Virus record (IMG/VR): IMGVR_UViG_3300010354_000094
Coordinates: 1 to 60,714 of that record
Direction: 5' to 3' (one strand)
Source: a virus
DNA: 60,714 nt
This document shows, one piece after another, positions 17,301-27,705 of this stretch. Under the pieces are notes generated by a model. That model made no database searches and had not been told where the DNA came from. It saw only the letters and a list, made by a program, of their open reading frames with translations. The position numbers and the translations under genes were made by a program. The number at the start of each line of letters is the position of its first letter. Position 1 is the stretch's first letter.

Positions 17301-20300
17301 ACTCAATATAATTATTGGGAAGTTATTAATCTTGTATATAGAGACTTTTTAAAATGGAAGAGTTCCTATACTGTTGAATTTGAAAAAAATACAGCGTGGG
17401 ATGTTAATAATCATAGAACTTATAATTATGGATCTATTGATGGACCTCTAGGCGAAAAACTACCGGGCAATTGGAGAGCAATATTTAAGCTGTATTTTGA
17501 TACTGATAGGCCCCACCTATGTCCATGGGAAATGTTAGGGTTTTCAAATAAGCCAGACTGGTGGGAATCTGCGTACGGTCCTGCTCCTTATACTTCTGGA
17601 AACTTGCTAATGTGGGAAGATATTGCAGAAGGTAGGATAATTCAAGGCCCGAGACAAGGATTACACGCCACGTATGCTAGACCCGGTTTGTTGGATTTAC
17701 TTCCTATAGACGATGAAGGTAATCTTGTTGACGTAAGGAATTGGCATATTCTAGGTCAGGCTGATGCATTGCAGGATTCAAACGCATCTTGGAAATTTGG
17801 TGATCACGGTCCGGCAGAAACTTCTTGGAGAAGAAGCAGCTATTGGCCTTATGCAGTGCAGATTATTCTTGCGTTGATTAAGCCTAGCCTATACGGAAGT
17901 CTTATGTTTGATACCAGTAGAGTAAACAAAGACAAAATAGGTAATATAGTTTATTCTAATGATGGATTATTTTTAAGTACAAGAAGATTGTTAGTTCCGT
18001 ACGATGTTGTTAATTCTAAGAAAGTTCTTTGTACAGGTTACAGTGTATTTCTTGTTGAAGCAGGTTTGCAAAGGACACTAGAATATATTAATAATCTTAA
18101 ATCAGATTTAAAATTTTCTAATTTCCACTTAATGCATAAAGTTGGTGGGTTCATTAGTAAAGATAAAATTGAAGTTGTAATTGATAGTGTAAATCCTAAT
18201 AGTATTAGTCCGGGTGTTTTATTACCTTTAGAAGATTATAGTATTTTCTTCAATGTCGGTAACACTGTTCAAACTGTCTCAGCTTCTGGCATGATTATAC
18301 AAAAATACAACAATAATCAGTATATTGTTAGAGGATATGATAGAGTTAACCCATATTTTACAGTTTACGATCCTATTCATCAGAAGTCAGATAAATCGTT
18401 AACGGTTGGAGGGAAGTCTGAAGATTATTCATTATGGTCTGCTAACTTTTTTTATAGTGCAGGAGATGTTGTCTCGTATCAAAATCAGTTTTATAGAGTT
18501 GTAACCAATCATAATTCTGGTCAAACATTTAATTCAAAATTCTATTCTAACTTAAGAGTATTGCCTACAGTTGGGGGAACAACAGCGGCTATTAGCGATG
18601 TATATGAAACATCATCTAGGAAAGTTTCCTATGGTGTAATATTAGACTCAGTTCAAGCAGTAGTCGACTTAATGTTAGGTTACGGAAAATTTTTAGAAAC
18701 TGAAGGTTTTATATTCGATGACTTCAATGTTGATTTGAATCAAGATATTAATTGGAAATTTAGTGTTAAAGAATTTTTATTCTGGACAACTCAAAATTGG
18801 GCCAACGACAGTGTTATAGCAGTAAGTCCTTTTGCAAATAAGATAACCTTTACTAGCCACGATTCTGTTGTAGACAATGTTTTTAATAGTTTCTATGAAT
18901 ATAATATTTTTAATGCTAGCGGTAATGCATTTCCTAAAGAAGATTTTAATTTAATAAGAAATGAAGCTACATGTACTATTACTACTGATCGAGAAGAAGA
19001 AGGTATTTTCTTTATAAGATTAAGATTAGTACAAAAAGAACATGTTTTAATTTTGAATAATCGTAGTAGGTTTAATGATGTAATTTATGACACTGAAAAG
19101 GGTTATAGACAGCGAAGAATAAGATTAATTGGATTTAAAACGTCTGAATGGAATGGAGATTATTTCAGTCCGGGATTTGTATACGATAGCTCCGTTATTA
19201 AAAAATGGACGCCTTATACTGATTATCTTGCAGGCGACGTTGTAGAATATACCGGAAATTATTACAGTTTAATAAAGAATCTTTCTGGAACTGAAAAGTT
19301 TAATTACACTGATTGGAGCTTGTTAGGGAACAAACCTGTAGCTCAATTAATACCTAATTTTGATTATAAAATTAATCAGTTTGAAGATTTTTATAGTTTA
19401 GATATTGATAATTTTGATGTAAGCCAACAACAGTTAGCACAGCATTTAATTGGTTATAGTTCTAGAGTCTATCTATCTAATATATTCATCGATCCTATTG
19501 CTCAATATAAATTTTACCAAGGATTTATTAGAGAAAAGGGCACTCGTAATGCTTTAGAAAAATTAGCCAAAGCTAGTGTAAATAATCTTCAAGGAAAAAT
19601 TGACTTTAATGAAGAATGGGCATTTAGAGTTGGACATTTTGGTGCTTATTCTAGCTTAGATGAGCTAGAGTTTCCTTTAGAAGAAAACAAATTTTTGGAT
19701 AACAGCCAAGTTATAAAATTTGTTGCATCGGAACCCGGCATAGATTTTGATATAACAAATTATATAACAGAAGACAAGTTATCAATGAAGCCGCAGGATT
19801 TTGATATTTCTTCGGTATTTGCAACTAAGTCGCAAACTTATGCGGAAAATGATTATGTATTACCTGTAGCAGGATATGCTAGAGTAGAAGATGTACACTA
19901 TGCTATCAAAGATAAGGCGTCATTATATAATTTTACAACCAGTACTTTTATAAAAACTGGTGATACTGTATGGATAGGTTTTGAAGAAGATGGTGATTGG
20001 GGAATGTATAGATATGCTAGACTGTCTCCTGTTGTTGTTAATGTTGAAACTGACATAGCTGGACAAACTTTACTTTTTACTACAGATGTTTATCACGGGC
20101 TATCCGAAGGCGAGATTATTGCAATCACTAGATTTGAAGATACTTTAGACGGTGTTTACAAAATTAAAAGTGTACCTTTGTTAAATCAGATAATTGTAGA
20201 ATCTACAATTATACCTGGCAATACATTTACGCCTTACGGAGTGTTGTTTAAGTTTGTTAAATGTAGATTTGATTCTTTTGATGATCTTGCTAATACTGAA

Positions 20301-23300
20301 TTTTTAGCAGACATTAAAGAAGGTCAAAAAGTTTGGGTTGATCGTAATTCTAAAGGAAAATGGGAAGTATACGAAAAGATAGACAATTACAGGTCTTTAA
20401 CTATAACTAGCGGACTTAAAAATCCAGGAATGAGGTTTGGCCATAGATTAGTATCAAGAGAAGGATCGGGTGTAATGGTTGCTGCCGCTCCGTTATATAA
20501 TGATGCTGTTTATGGAACAGGTCGAGTTTTTGTTTTTAATAACTCTTATGCTGCTACAGAAAATGCTGTTCAGCAAAAATTTAGTTATGGTTTGAATAAA
20601 ATAGCAGATCAATTTTATAATTCTACATCTGGAACACCTGCGAAATTTGGTCATGCACTAGCTTTGGATTCTAAAGACGGGTTAATATTTGTAGGAGCTC
20701 CCTTTGCCAGTAATGTTCGAAGGAACTCGTCAAATACTAGTACAAACTTTGTTGTTGCAACTAATACAATGTCTGGTTATGTAGCAGAAGGAATAGTTAC
20801 TATGTCCTTTAATGTACCTTCTGCTAATAATGAAATAAGATTTAAAACTTTAGCTTCTTCGGAACCAGAAAATAATTTAAATTTTGGTTCAAGTATTTTT
20901 GTAGCCGATGTTAAGGGAACAAAACCTTTATTAGTTGGTGCTCCTGGTCATACTAGTAGCACTGGTGCAGTCTTTGTTTTTAATGTTGCTTACAATAGAT
21001 TTGACCCTCCAAATACAAGTTTTGATGAAGGTCTTACTGTTTTCGATAGTGGTACATGTTTATTTGACGGAGAAGTTGTATTCATAACAGAAACTAATAT
21101 AACTGCTACCTCTCAGATTAAGTTACCAACAGTAGGTATTCCTGGACTAACAGGCAGTAGATTTGGAGAAAGAATATCAGGAGATTTGGTAGGAACCAAG
21201 ATCGCAGTAGCAGCGCCTCAATATGATAATGGGAATGGTGCAGTATTCATATATCAATCTACAGCAACATTAGCGCCGTATTCTTTAGTGCAGACTATTC
21301 CGTGGAATGCTGAGTATCATAACGGTGTATTGCCTATCGGTAGCAATTTTGGTACAGAGATAAACATCGATGATTCGGGCCATTATCTTTATGTGTCTGC
21401 GTATACAGCCGACGATAAAAAATATCAACCAGGAAAGGTGTTAATATACAATTGGACTGGAACTGCTTACACTTATACTCAGGTTCTTCATAACCCCTCA
21501 GCTACGCTTGGCCTTAAGTTTGGATATAGTCTTGAAAGTGATAGTAAAGGAAATATATTAACAGTAACCAGCCAAGGTCCGAACTATTTTGTTGGAATAA
21601 AATTTGACAGCGGCGAAACTACATTTGATGCAGATTCTACCCAATACGGTAGTGTAGTTGAAGATAGTGGCAGTGCATATGTATACAATAGGTATGGTTC
21701 AAAATACATTTTCTCAGATGAATTATTCAACGAATCAGTTACTAAAAATAGTTTATATGGCGGCAGTGTGGCTGTTGATAGAAATACTATCTATGTCGGC
21801 GCACCAGGATTTGTAGAAGTATTCAGTATAACAGAATTTGCAGAAACATATAAAGGTAATTTTGATTATGCTACTTTCTTAACCACAGCTCAATCTATAT
21901 TGCCTTTGTATACTAGTAATAATTCTTATATTACAACACCGGGTACTAGATACGGACTATTTAGAGATCCGGATAATACAGGATTAAGTTATTGGACAGC
22001 CTTTGCAATCAACCAAAATCAATCTTCTACTTCCACAGTATTTTTAGATAGTTTCTTTGAAGCAGTATCATTGACTTCCGAAGCTTCTAGGGCACTAACT
22101 AACAATAAGACATTCTTACCATCAAATAATGGTAGAGTATTTGTATGGAATTCAAAAGATCCATTGTCTAACAGTTGGAAAATAATTAGGCAACAAGATG
22201 AATCTATCGACGTAACAAAGTTTAAACAAATAAAAACTATTAATGTTAGGGACGATAGTGTTGAAGAGTATTTAGAAATATATGATCCTGCTAAAGGTAA
22301 AATACCTACAATTGCTGATGACGAGATCAAATACAAAACTTTCTTTGACCCAGCAGTTTATTCATCTGGTATAGATTCTGTCAGTGTTGATGTTGAATCG
22401 TATTGGACTGACGAAAAAGTCGGAGAATTATGGTGGGATCTGAGCTCCGTAAAATATGTATGGTACGAGCAAGGGGATGTTGAATATAGAAACAAAAGTT
22501 GGGGTAAATTATTTCCAGGATCTACGATAGATATTTACGAATGGGTAAGTTCGCCGTATCTTCCAAGCCAATGGGCTGATTTATCTGGTACTCCTCAAGG
22601 TCTTGCACTAGGTATTACAGGAGAACCAAAGTTTGCTGACGACAGCGTGTATGCAATTAAAAAAGTATACAATAGTCTGACAAATACTACATCAAGTTTA
22701 TATTACTATTGGGTCAAAGGAAAAACTGATGTACCTAATAGACAAGGCAGAAAAATATCAGCCTATGATGTTGGGGTTGCTATAGAAAATCCAAAGTTTT
22801 ACGGCCTCAAATATCTACAGGTGTTAAGCAAAGATTCTTTATCGGCAGTAAATGTTAAAGGGTCTTTAATTGATGATGTAATTTATCTAAACATACAAAT
22901 AGATGACATCGATAATCCTAATAACAGGCATAGTGAATGGGAGCTAATTGCTGAAGGATCTGCAAAATCAAATATTAGTACTATTCTAGAAAAGAAATTC
23001 GTTGATAGCCTATTAGGTAGGGATAGGTTAGGTAATCTTGTTCCGGATAGTTCTCTCCCAGATAGACAAAAATACGGAATTCAAATTCGTCCAAGACAAT
23101 CTATGTTTAAGGACAGAATTAGTGCTTTAAGAAACTCTGTAGACTTTATAAATGATGTTTTTGAGAAAAATCTAATTACAGATTTTTATAATCTCAATAC
23201 TATGAAGTTGAAAGATGAGATTCCTGAAATAAGTTCTAGGGAATATGATCAAATAGTAGAAGATTTAGGTCAACGCGATTTAATAGAAATTAAAGATCTA

Positions 23301-26300
23301 AGACAGGCAAAGGTTGCTTGTACCATATTAAATGGAAAAATAGATTCCTTAACTATTATTGATAGCGGATATGGTTATGGAAAATTAGAAATTTACGAAT
23401 ATGATATTAATAACAATCCTATAAAATGGAGAGGACCTAAAGTTTCTATTGATAATGATACCAATGGAGCAGTTATAGAAAGTATTATTAACGGTTTTGG
23501 CGAATTAGTTGAATTAATATTAAAGAATCCTGGCACAAACTACTATTCAACACCAATTATAAATGTTAGACCTTATTCTGTTATAGTTCAAACAGATGAA
23601 AACTCAAAAGGAAAATGGGCAAAGTATTCTGTAATCAATAAATCATGGTCTAAAGTTCAAACACAAAAGTTTGATACTACTAGATATTGGGATTTTGTTG
23701 ATTGGGTGAGTCCAGAATATAATCAGTATCAGACTATAGCATCGACTGTTGATAAATTATATCAAACTCAAGAATTAACTTTACGACCTAATGATTATGT
23801 AAAGGTAAATGACGGCGGCGCCGATCGATATTTAATTTTGCGTAAGACAGAATTAGGAGTTCAAGGTACATTCAATGAGTTGTTTGATGTAATGTATAGT
23901 GAAAAAGGTACATTAAAAATCAAAGAAAGTGTATGGGATTTAAGACAATCTTATTTAGGATGGGATCAAGTTTCTCCTTACGATGAAACATATTATGATC
24001 AAACTCCTGACGTTGAATTAGAAAATATTTTACAAGCCCTTAAAGAAGATATTTTTGTAGGAAATTTAAAAGTATATTGGAATAAATTATTCTTTGCATC
24101 TGTAAGATATGCCCTTACAGAACAAAAATCTCTTGACTGGGCATTTAAGACATCATTTATTAATGTTCAAAATCAAGCAGGAGAATTAGATCAAAGACCT
24201 GTTTATAAGTTCCAAGATAGTAAATGGTATGAAGATTATCTAGATGAAATCAAACCCTATCACACTAAGATAAGGAATTACGAACTAACTTATAACAATA
24301 TAGAACCAAGTCAAACGTTTACAACTGACTTTGATTTACCTAGTGTGTTTGATAATAATCTAGGAAAGTATGTAATTTTAGATCCAAGTAATCCTAAGGT
24401 TCAAGAATATCCTTACAAAGGTTGGACAGACAATTACAAATTATTTGTTGATTCTATCATTGTTACAAATGGTGGAACATTATATACCGCAGTACCTGAA
24501 ATAAGAATAATACCGGCATTTGGCGATACTCCTACAAGAACTGCAACAGCTGAAGCTTATATATCAGGTGGTAAGCTTTCTCAAATTATTGTAACAGATC
24601 AAGGCGAAGGTTATACCAAGACTCCTACTGTATTGGTAGTAGGTGGAAAAAGTCTAACAGATGGCGTATTGGCTAAGGCCAGTGCGATAATGACTAACGG
24701 TAAAGTAAGAACAAATACCGTAGGTATGAAGTTTGATAGGATTTCTATATCGAGAGAAATTGGTTCAAAGACTGTTACAGATACATTTGTCGCCGACGGT
24801 ATACAGCAAGAATTTGTATTAAGTTGGCCTGCTTTCTTAAACAAAGAAGAAATTTCTATTACATTAGACAATGTTATTATTTTAGGTGCAAACTATACTT
24901 TTGAAGATTTTAAACAACTTTATAACGGTTATAATAAATCTTATACCAAGTTAGTTTTGAACTTCCAACCTGATAAAAATAGTGTTCTAAAAATAACTTA
25001 TCCTAAGAGTCTTAAGATTTATACAGCTATTGACAGGATTGAAGATTATTATGATCCTCATTTTGGAATGCCTGGAAAAGAACCAGAACAACTAATGAAG
25101 GGGGTAGAATATCCCGGAACAAAAATTGTAACTCAAGAATTTGCCTATGATTTTTCTTGGGATGCATTGCCTTTTGAAAGTGTAACTTGGAATAGATTGG
25201 CCAATCAAACAGACGATTTAGATTCTATTATTGATGGTGGAAGTCTCACTACAACTAACGGACTATTTGTTTCAGCTTCGGGGATCAAACCAGAAGATAT
25301 AAATCTTGACGGCGATCAATTTTTAAGTCCTTGGAGGTCTCATGCTCCAGAAGAACTAATTAGAGGCGAAGTTAACGAAAGCCTGGCAGTTAATGTTTAT
25401 ACTAGAGAAATTAGTGGAAGCCCGATGATTTACACAGCGTCAGGCCAAGTTATACCCGGACGACCTACTGTTATAAAATTAACAATTAAACCGCCTAATA
25501 GAGAATCAGTAATTGTAACTTTGAATAACAGATTATTAAATTATGGCGAATTTACAATTAATTTTGAAACCGACGAATTAACATTTCCAAACACAAGCAA
25601 TTCTTCTGGTATTATAGAAATTACCTATATGGATGTAGGGGGCACTGGTTTCTTAAGCTTAGACAGTCAGACGAATGAAGGAGAAAGTATTGGTTCAGTC
25701 GTTGGATCCTGTGCATTTGTTGATGTAAAAAGTGTGTATGTTAGTGTGAACGGTATTAGAACACCTCCTTATACACAACTCTCTGGTTCGGGATACATTA
25801 TATCTGTAGCAGAAGAAGGTGTAGATGCTAGGGCTAAGATAACTGTTTACGGGTTATCGACCACAGGTGAAAACACAATTACGGCAGCATTTTTCAGTGC
25901 TGAATTTAAAGGGTTTAGCGAAGTAAGAGAACAAATTGTTTTCAATACTGTTCAAAAACAATTTACATTAGTGCAACCCCCTGCCAATATAGGACCTCAG
26001 TCCTCTAATGCCATTGTTGAATTAGATAAGCGTAGATTATCTCCACCAAATACTACTTATTATGAAGTAACTTCTGTAAGTACGGGATCATATGCTATCA
26101 GTCAATCAATGACATACGAGCCAGGTTCAATTGGGTATACAAATATCGAAGTATATAAAAACGGACAAAGAATTCCTGGAACTAATTTCTTTATTGATCA
26201 AACAAATAATATCTTAAGAGTTAATCCTTTAGATTTTAAAGTAGGGGATGTGTTAGCTATTACAGTGTTACTAGATCATGAATTTGTTATTGTTGGTAAT

Positions 26301-27701
26301 CAACTAGTTTTAACTGACAGAGTCAATGTAACTCCACCAAATCAATTAAGGATTTTAACTTTTACTAATCATGATGCTAGCCTAATAAGAACAGAAGTAT
26401 TCAATATTAATTCTGCTGGGTTATATAAGATATCTAGACCTGTAGTTAACGATAATTATATTTGGATCAGCATCGGGGATAGAGTTTTAGTAAGTGGTTA
26501 CGATTTCTTTGTTTTACAAGATGGGGTTACTATTCAATTAGATCCAGATATTCCCTATCAGGATGGTCAAAGAATTACTATAATGACCATTGGAGAAAGG
26601 CAATCTGGAAAGACTATTGGATATAAAATATTTAAAGATATATTTGGTAGAAATCATTATAAGAGATTGAGTCAAGCAGATACAACCTATTTGACTCAAC
26701 CCCTACAATTAACCGATACGTCTATATTTGTAGAAAACGGTAACGTTTTACCTCCACCGGATCTACAGAAAAATATTCCAGGAATAATTTTTATTGCAGG
26801 TGAAAGGATTGAATACGATTACAAAAACGGTAATCAATTAACTGGTCTAAGAAGGGCAACATTCGGTACCGGAGCTAAAGATTATTATGCCATAGGAACT
26901 TGGGTAGCCGATCAAGGAATAACGCAAACTGTACCTTTTAATGAAACTGTTAATGAGCAACAAATTTTAACAAGTTCAGTTATATCTTACACCCCAGTTC
27001 ATTCTTTTGATAATGCAGGAAACTATGTTGATAGAGTAACAGGAAGCTATCTAACAGATGGGTTTGTAGCAGGACAAACTATCAAGATTGCCGGTACTAG
27101 ATTTAACGACGGAGTTTATCAAGTGTTACAAGTTAATGCAACAAGAATGTGGTTTACTCCATTAAAAGTTGCTACTAACGAACTTACTGTCGGTACTTTT
27201 ACAATAACAACTATTGGTTATCCTATAACTACATTAACGTTTGTAAATACTGCCGAGCGCCACGATCAGGTTGAAGTATATTTCAGAGGAAGGAAGTTAG
27301 AAAAACCGACAAAAGCTGGAAACATAAGGTATGCCCATGATAAATCTCAAGCCTATGATAGCGGATCAGAAATAGGAAGGTCTATTATTAATCCTGATTT
27401 TAATATTACCACAGCAACAGTTAGTGCTACAATAATAACTTCAGTAGTTCTTACAGATAATATACCTATTCAAGGAAATGAGCCACTATTATTAGTGCAG
27501 AGGAAGTCCACAAGTTGGTATGATCAAACCAGTGCTACAAACATTTCTCTACTGACAGGACAGACTATACAAGCAAGATTTATTCAAGAAAGACCGTCGT
27601 TTACACCGGACATATATTATTACGGTGGGGACACTGTTTTACGATTTGATGATGGATTGCCATTGACCACAGATGATGATAGACCAATAAAAGGAAGCTA
27701 A
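14382..27701 (+). CDS. Giant baseplate-region structural protein (gp7 position) with beta-propeller
   Basis: A single 4439-residue ORF, over a fifth of the window, in the place of T4 gene 7. Visible parts: an N-terminal marine-phage motif (LLPAFFKTEKNRKFL); two WxxxxxYxxGDVVxYxxxxY segments like small carbohydrate-binding modules (near 1350-1395 and 1608-1650); about six FG-GAP/integrin-type propeller blades (near 2015-2475, with FGHALAL, VGAPF, LLVGAPGH, IYVGAPG); a DUF4214-like segment (LFRDPDNTGLSYW, near 2525); and repeated GxGYxxTPxIxV strands (near 2985-3090 and 3360-3430). No signal or membrane segment is evident. It probably replaces or extends the gp7 wedge and may carry host-contact functions. 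The frame has no stop over 13.3 kb, so it is under selection. Confidence 0.75.
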   Translation: MVSNYKGRRSSDLLPAFFKTEKNRKFLTSTIDQLINPPALSRIDAFVGSKNTPNYKSTDLYVAETNPLRQQYQLEPALIVKNETQEIKKTLAFDDLINQLNSFGGTVSDLNRLFQPHYYSYDPKIDWDKFINFREYYWLPTGPSTITVTGEQVAPISTISVTDAEDKIQFVFGGLTTSEKLVLYRGYTYVFEVDSIHNFYIKYTNQVGPADQYTNNVSNNGVKKGQIIFTIDWTTPARLFYTSNDEQLSTGEIIIKEPQENSTINVEDEIVGKINYTSSNNIKFINGLKIRFGGTVFPEYYRDSDFIVEGVGDSIKLIKFSLLSTPDVIADLVNDKFDGTNFDQFPFDNFKNIPLVPEYITINKASKDLNPWTRYNRWFHSDVIKASAEFNNAVPDFPQEYRATRPIIEFKANLQLYKFGDTAIGNIDLIDNMTTDAFGIAESVDGYYIDHVRVEEGYRVIFNADSDPLVRGKVFRATYSKVWRKTINPVTGQLVVSNTEYDLKLNLELESDAPVEGSSILVTKGNSDAGSSYYFDGTLWIKSQQRTYRNQPPLFDLFDKDGNSYGGKYYLTNFTGNKIFGYGIGTGTPDPVLGFPLQYKNVGVEGTYLFNNYFSNQEIIVVENNETKIVPSETSFFRINDSQTIFANIWVVAEEYEIPKLDNGLYEVPLNLTNNPNNARISDFTLTELSDHVKTMVSRDSKFEGLFPGLSNLKDLPNIAKYGNRIISNINSMAFPLHFIADKENNVIDAIKLVSDQYNQFKFSLIKSFLEVDRTDSPIDALDSILTKLNQNKTTTFPYFNSLMLGYGTGAIVRNYRVTDSRNTTYSLPSDYSPSDVASRAVYIYLNGTQLINELEYKISAYSSNFEILVPLERGDLILVKDYKSIEGNFVPPTPTSLGLYPKFEPKIYLDDTYAGDPVNVIQGHDGSLTVAFNDYRDDIILEFEKRVYNNIKISYNIDIFDINKILPGAFRSTQYNYWEVINLVYRDFLKWKSSYTVEFEKNTAWDVNNHRTYNYGSIDGPLGEKLPGNWRAIFKLYFDTDRPHLCPWEMLGFSNKPDWWESAYGPAPYTSGNLLMWEDIAEGRIIQGPRQGLHATYARPGLLDLLPIDDEGNLVDVRNWHILGQADALQDSNASWKFGDHGPAETSWRRSSYWPYAVQIILALIKPSLYGSLMFDTSRVNKDKIGNIVYSNDGLFLSTRRLLVPYDVVNSKKVLCTGYSVFLVEAGLQRTLEYINNLKSDLKFSNFHLMHKVGGFISKDKIEVVIDSVNPNSISPGVLLPLEDYSIFFNVGNTVQTVSASGMIIQKYNNNQYIVRGYDRVNPYFTVYDPIHQKSDKSLTVGGKSEDYSLWSANFFYSAGDVVSYQNQFYRVVTNHNSGQTFNSKFYSNLRVLPTVGGTTAAISDVYETSSRKVSYGVILDSVQAVVDLMLGYGKFLETEGFIFDDFNVDLNQDINWKFSVKEFLFWTTQNWANDSVIAVSPFANKITFTSHDSVVDNVFNSFYEYNIFNASGNAFPKEDFNLIRNEATCTITTDREEEGIFFIRLRLVQKEHVLILNNRSRFNDVIYDTEKGYRQRRIRLIGFKTSEWNGDYFSPGFVYDSSVIKKWTPYTDYLAGDVVEYTGNYYSLIKNLSGTEKFNYTDWSLLGNKPVAQLIPNFDYKINQFEDFYSLDIDNFDVSQQQLAQHLIGYSSRVYLSNIFIDPIAQYKFYQGFIREKGTRNALEKLAKASVNNLQGKIDFNEEWAFRVGHFGAYSSLDELEFPLEENKFLDNSQVIKFVASEPGIDFDITNYITEDKLSMKPQDFDISSVFATKSQTYAENDYVLPVAGYARVEDVHYAIKDKASLYNFTTSTFIKTGDTVWIGFEEDGDWGMYRYARLSPVVVNVETDIAGQTLLFTTDVYHGLSEGEIIAITRFEDTLDGVYKIKSVPLLNQIIVESTIIPGNTFTPYGVLFKFVKCRFDSFDDLANTEFLADIKEGQKVWVDRNSKGKWEVYEKIDNYRSLTITSGLKNPGMRFGHRLVSREGSGVMVAAAPLYNDAVYGTGRVFVFNNSYAATENAVQQKFSYGLNKIADQFYNSTSGTPAKFGHALALDSKDGLIFVGAPFASNVRRNSSNTSTNFVVATNTMSGYVAEGIVTMSFNVPSANNEIRFKTLASSEPENNLNFGSSIFVADVKGTKPLLVGAPGHTSSTGAVFVFNVAYNRFDPPNTSFDEGLTVFDSGTCLFDGEVVFITETNITATSQIKLPTVGIPGLTGSRFGERISGDLVGTKIAVAAPQYDNGNGAVFIYQSTATLAPYSLVQTIPWNAEYHNGVLPIGSNFGTEINIDDSGHYLYVSAYTADDKKYQPGKVLIYNWTGTAYTYTQVLHNPSATLGLKFGYSLESDSKGNILTVTSQGPNYFVGIKFDSGETTFDADSTQYGSVVEDSGSAYVYNRYGSKYIFSDELFNESVTKNSLYGGSVAVDRNTIYVGAPGFVEVFSITEFAETYKGNFDYATFLTTAQSILPLYTSNNSYITTPGTRYGLFRDPDNTGLSYWTAFAINQNQSSTSTVFLDSFFEAVSLTSEASRALTNNKTFLPSNNGRVFVWNSKDPLSNSWKIIRQQDESIDVTKFKQIKTINVRDDSVEEYLEIYDPAKGKIPTIADDEIKYKTFFDPAVYSSGIDSVSVDVESYWTDEKVGELWWDLSSVKYVWYEQGDVEYRNKSWGKLFPGSTIDIYEWVSSPYLPSQWADLSGTPQGLALGITGEPKFADDSVYAIKKVYNSLTNTTSSLYYYWVKGKTDVPNRQGRKISAYDVGVAIENPKFYGLKYLQVLSKDSLSAVNVKGSLIDDVIYLNIQIDDIDNPNNRHSEWELIAEGSAKSNISTILEKKFVDSLLGRDRLGNLVPDSSLPDRQKYGIQIRPRQSMFKDRISALRNSVDFINDVFEKNLITDFYNLNTMKLKDEIPEISSREYDQIVEDLGQRDLIEIKDLRQAKVACTILNGKIDSLTIIDSGYGYGKLEIYEYDINNNPIKWRGPKVSIDNDTNGAVIESIINGFGELVELILKNPGTNYYSTPIINVRPYSVIVQTDENSKGKWAKYSVINKSWSKVQTQKFDTTRYWDFVDWVSPEYNQYQTIASTVDKLYQTQELTLRPNDYVKVNDGGADRYLILRKTELGVQGTFNELFDVMYSEKGTLKIKESVWDLRQSYLGWDQVSPYDETYYDQTPDVELENILQALKEDIFVGNLKVYWNKLFFASVRYALTEQKSLDWAFKTSFINVQNQAGELDQRPVYKFQDSKWYEDYLDEIKPYHTKIRNYELTYNNIEPSQTFTTDFDLPSVFDNNLGKYVILDPSNPKVQEYPYKGWTDNYKLFVDSIIVTNGGTLYTAVPEIRIIPAFGDTPTRTATAEAYISGGKLSQIIVTDQGEGYTKTPTVLVVGGKSLTDGVLAKASAIMTNGKVRTNTVGMKFDRISISREIGSKTVTDTFVADGIQQEFVLSWPAFLNKEEISITLDNVIILGANYTFEDFKQLYNGYNKSYTKLVLNFQPDKNSVLKITYPKSLKIYTAIDRIEDYYDPHFGMPGKEPEQLMKGVEYPGTKIVTQEFAYDFSWDALPFESVTWNRLANQTDDLDSIIDGGSLTTTNGLFVSASGIKPEDINLDGDQFLSPWRSHAPEELIRGEVNESLAVNVYTREISGSPMIYTASGQVIPGRPTVIKLTIKPPNRESVIVTLNNRLLNYGEFTINFETDELTFPNTSNSSGIIEITYMDVGGTGFLSLDSQTNEGESIGSVVGSCAFVDVKSVYVSVNGIRTPPYTQLSGSGYIISVAEEGVDARAKITVYGLSTTGENTITAAFFSAEFKGFSEVREQIVFNTVQKQFTLVQPPANIGPQSSNAIVELDKRRLSPPNTTYYEVTSVSTGSYAISQSMTYEPGSIGYTNIEVYKNGQRIPGTNFFIDQTNNILRVNPLDFKVGDVLAITVLLDHEFVIVGNQLVLTDRVNVTPPNQLRILTFTNHDASLIRTEVFNINSAGLYKISRPVVNDNYIWISIGDRVLVSGYDFFVLQDGVTIQLDPDIPYQDGQRITIMTIGERQSGKTIGYKIFKDIFGRNHYKRLSQADTTYLTQPLQLTDTSIFVENGNVLPPPDLQKNIPGIIFIAGERIEYDYKNGNQLTGLRRATFGTGAKDYYAIGTWVADQGITQTVPFNETVNEQQILTSSVISYTPVHSFDNAGNYVDRVTGSYLTDGFVAGQTIKIAGTRFNDGVYQVLQVNATRMWFTPLKVATNELTVGTFTITTIGYPITTLTFVNTAERHDQVEVYFRGRKLEKPTKAGNIRYAHDKSQAYDSGSEIGRSIINPDFNITTATVSATIITSVVLTDNIPIQGNEPLLLVQRKSTSWYDQTSATNISLLTGQTIQARFIQERPSFTPDIYYYGGDTVLRFDDGLPLTTDDDRPIKGS

Positions 27702-27705
27702 TAAA

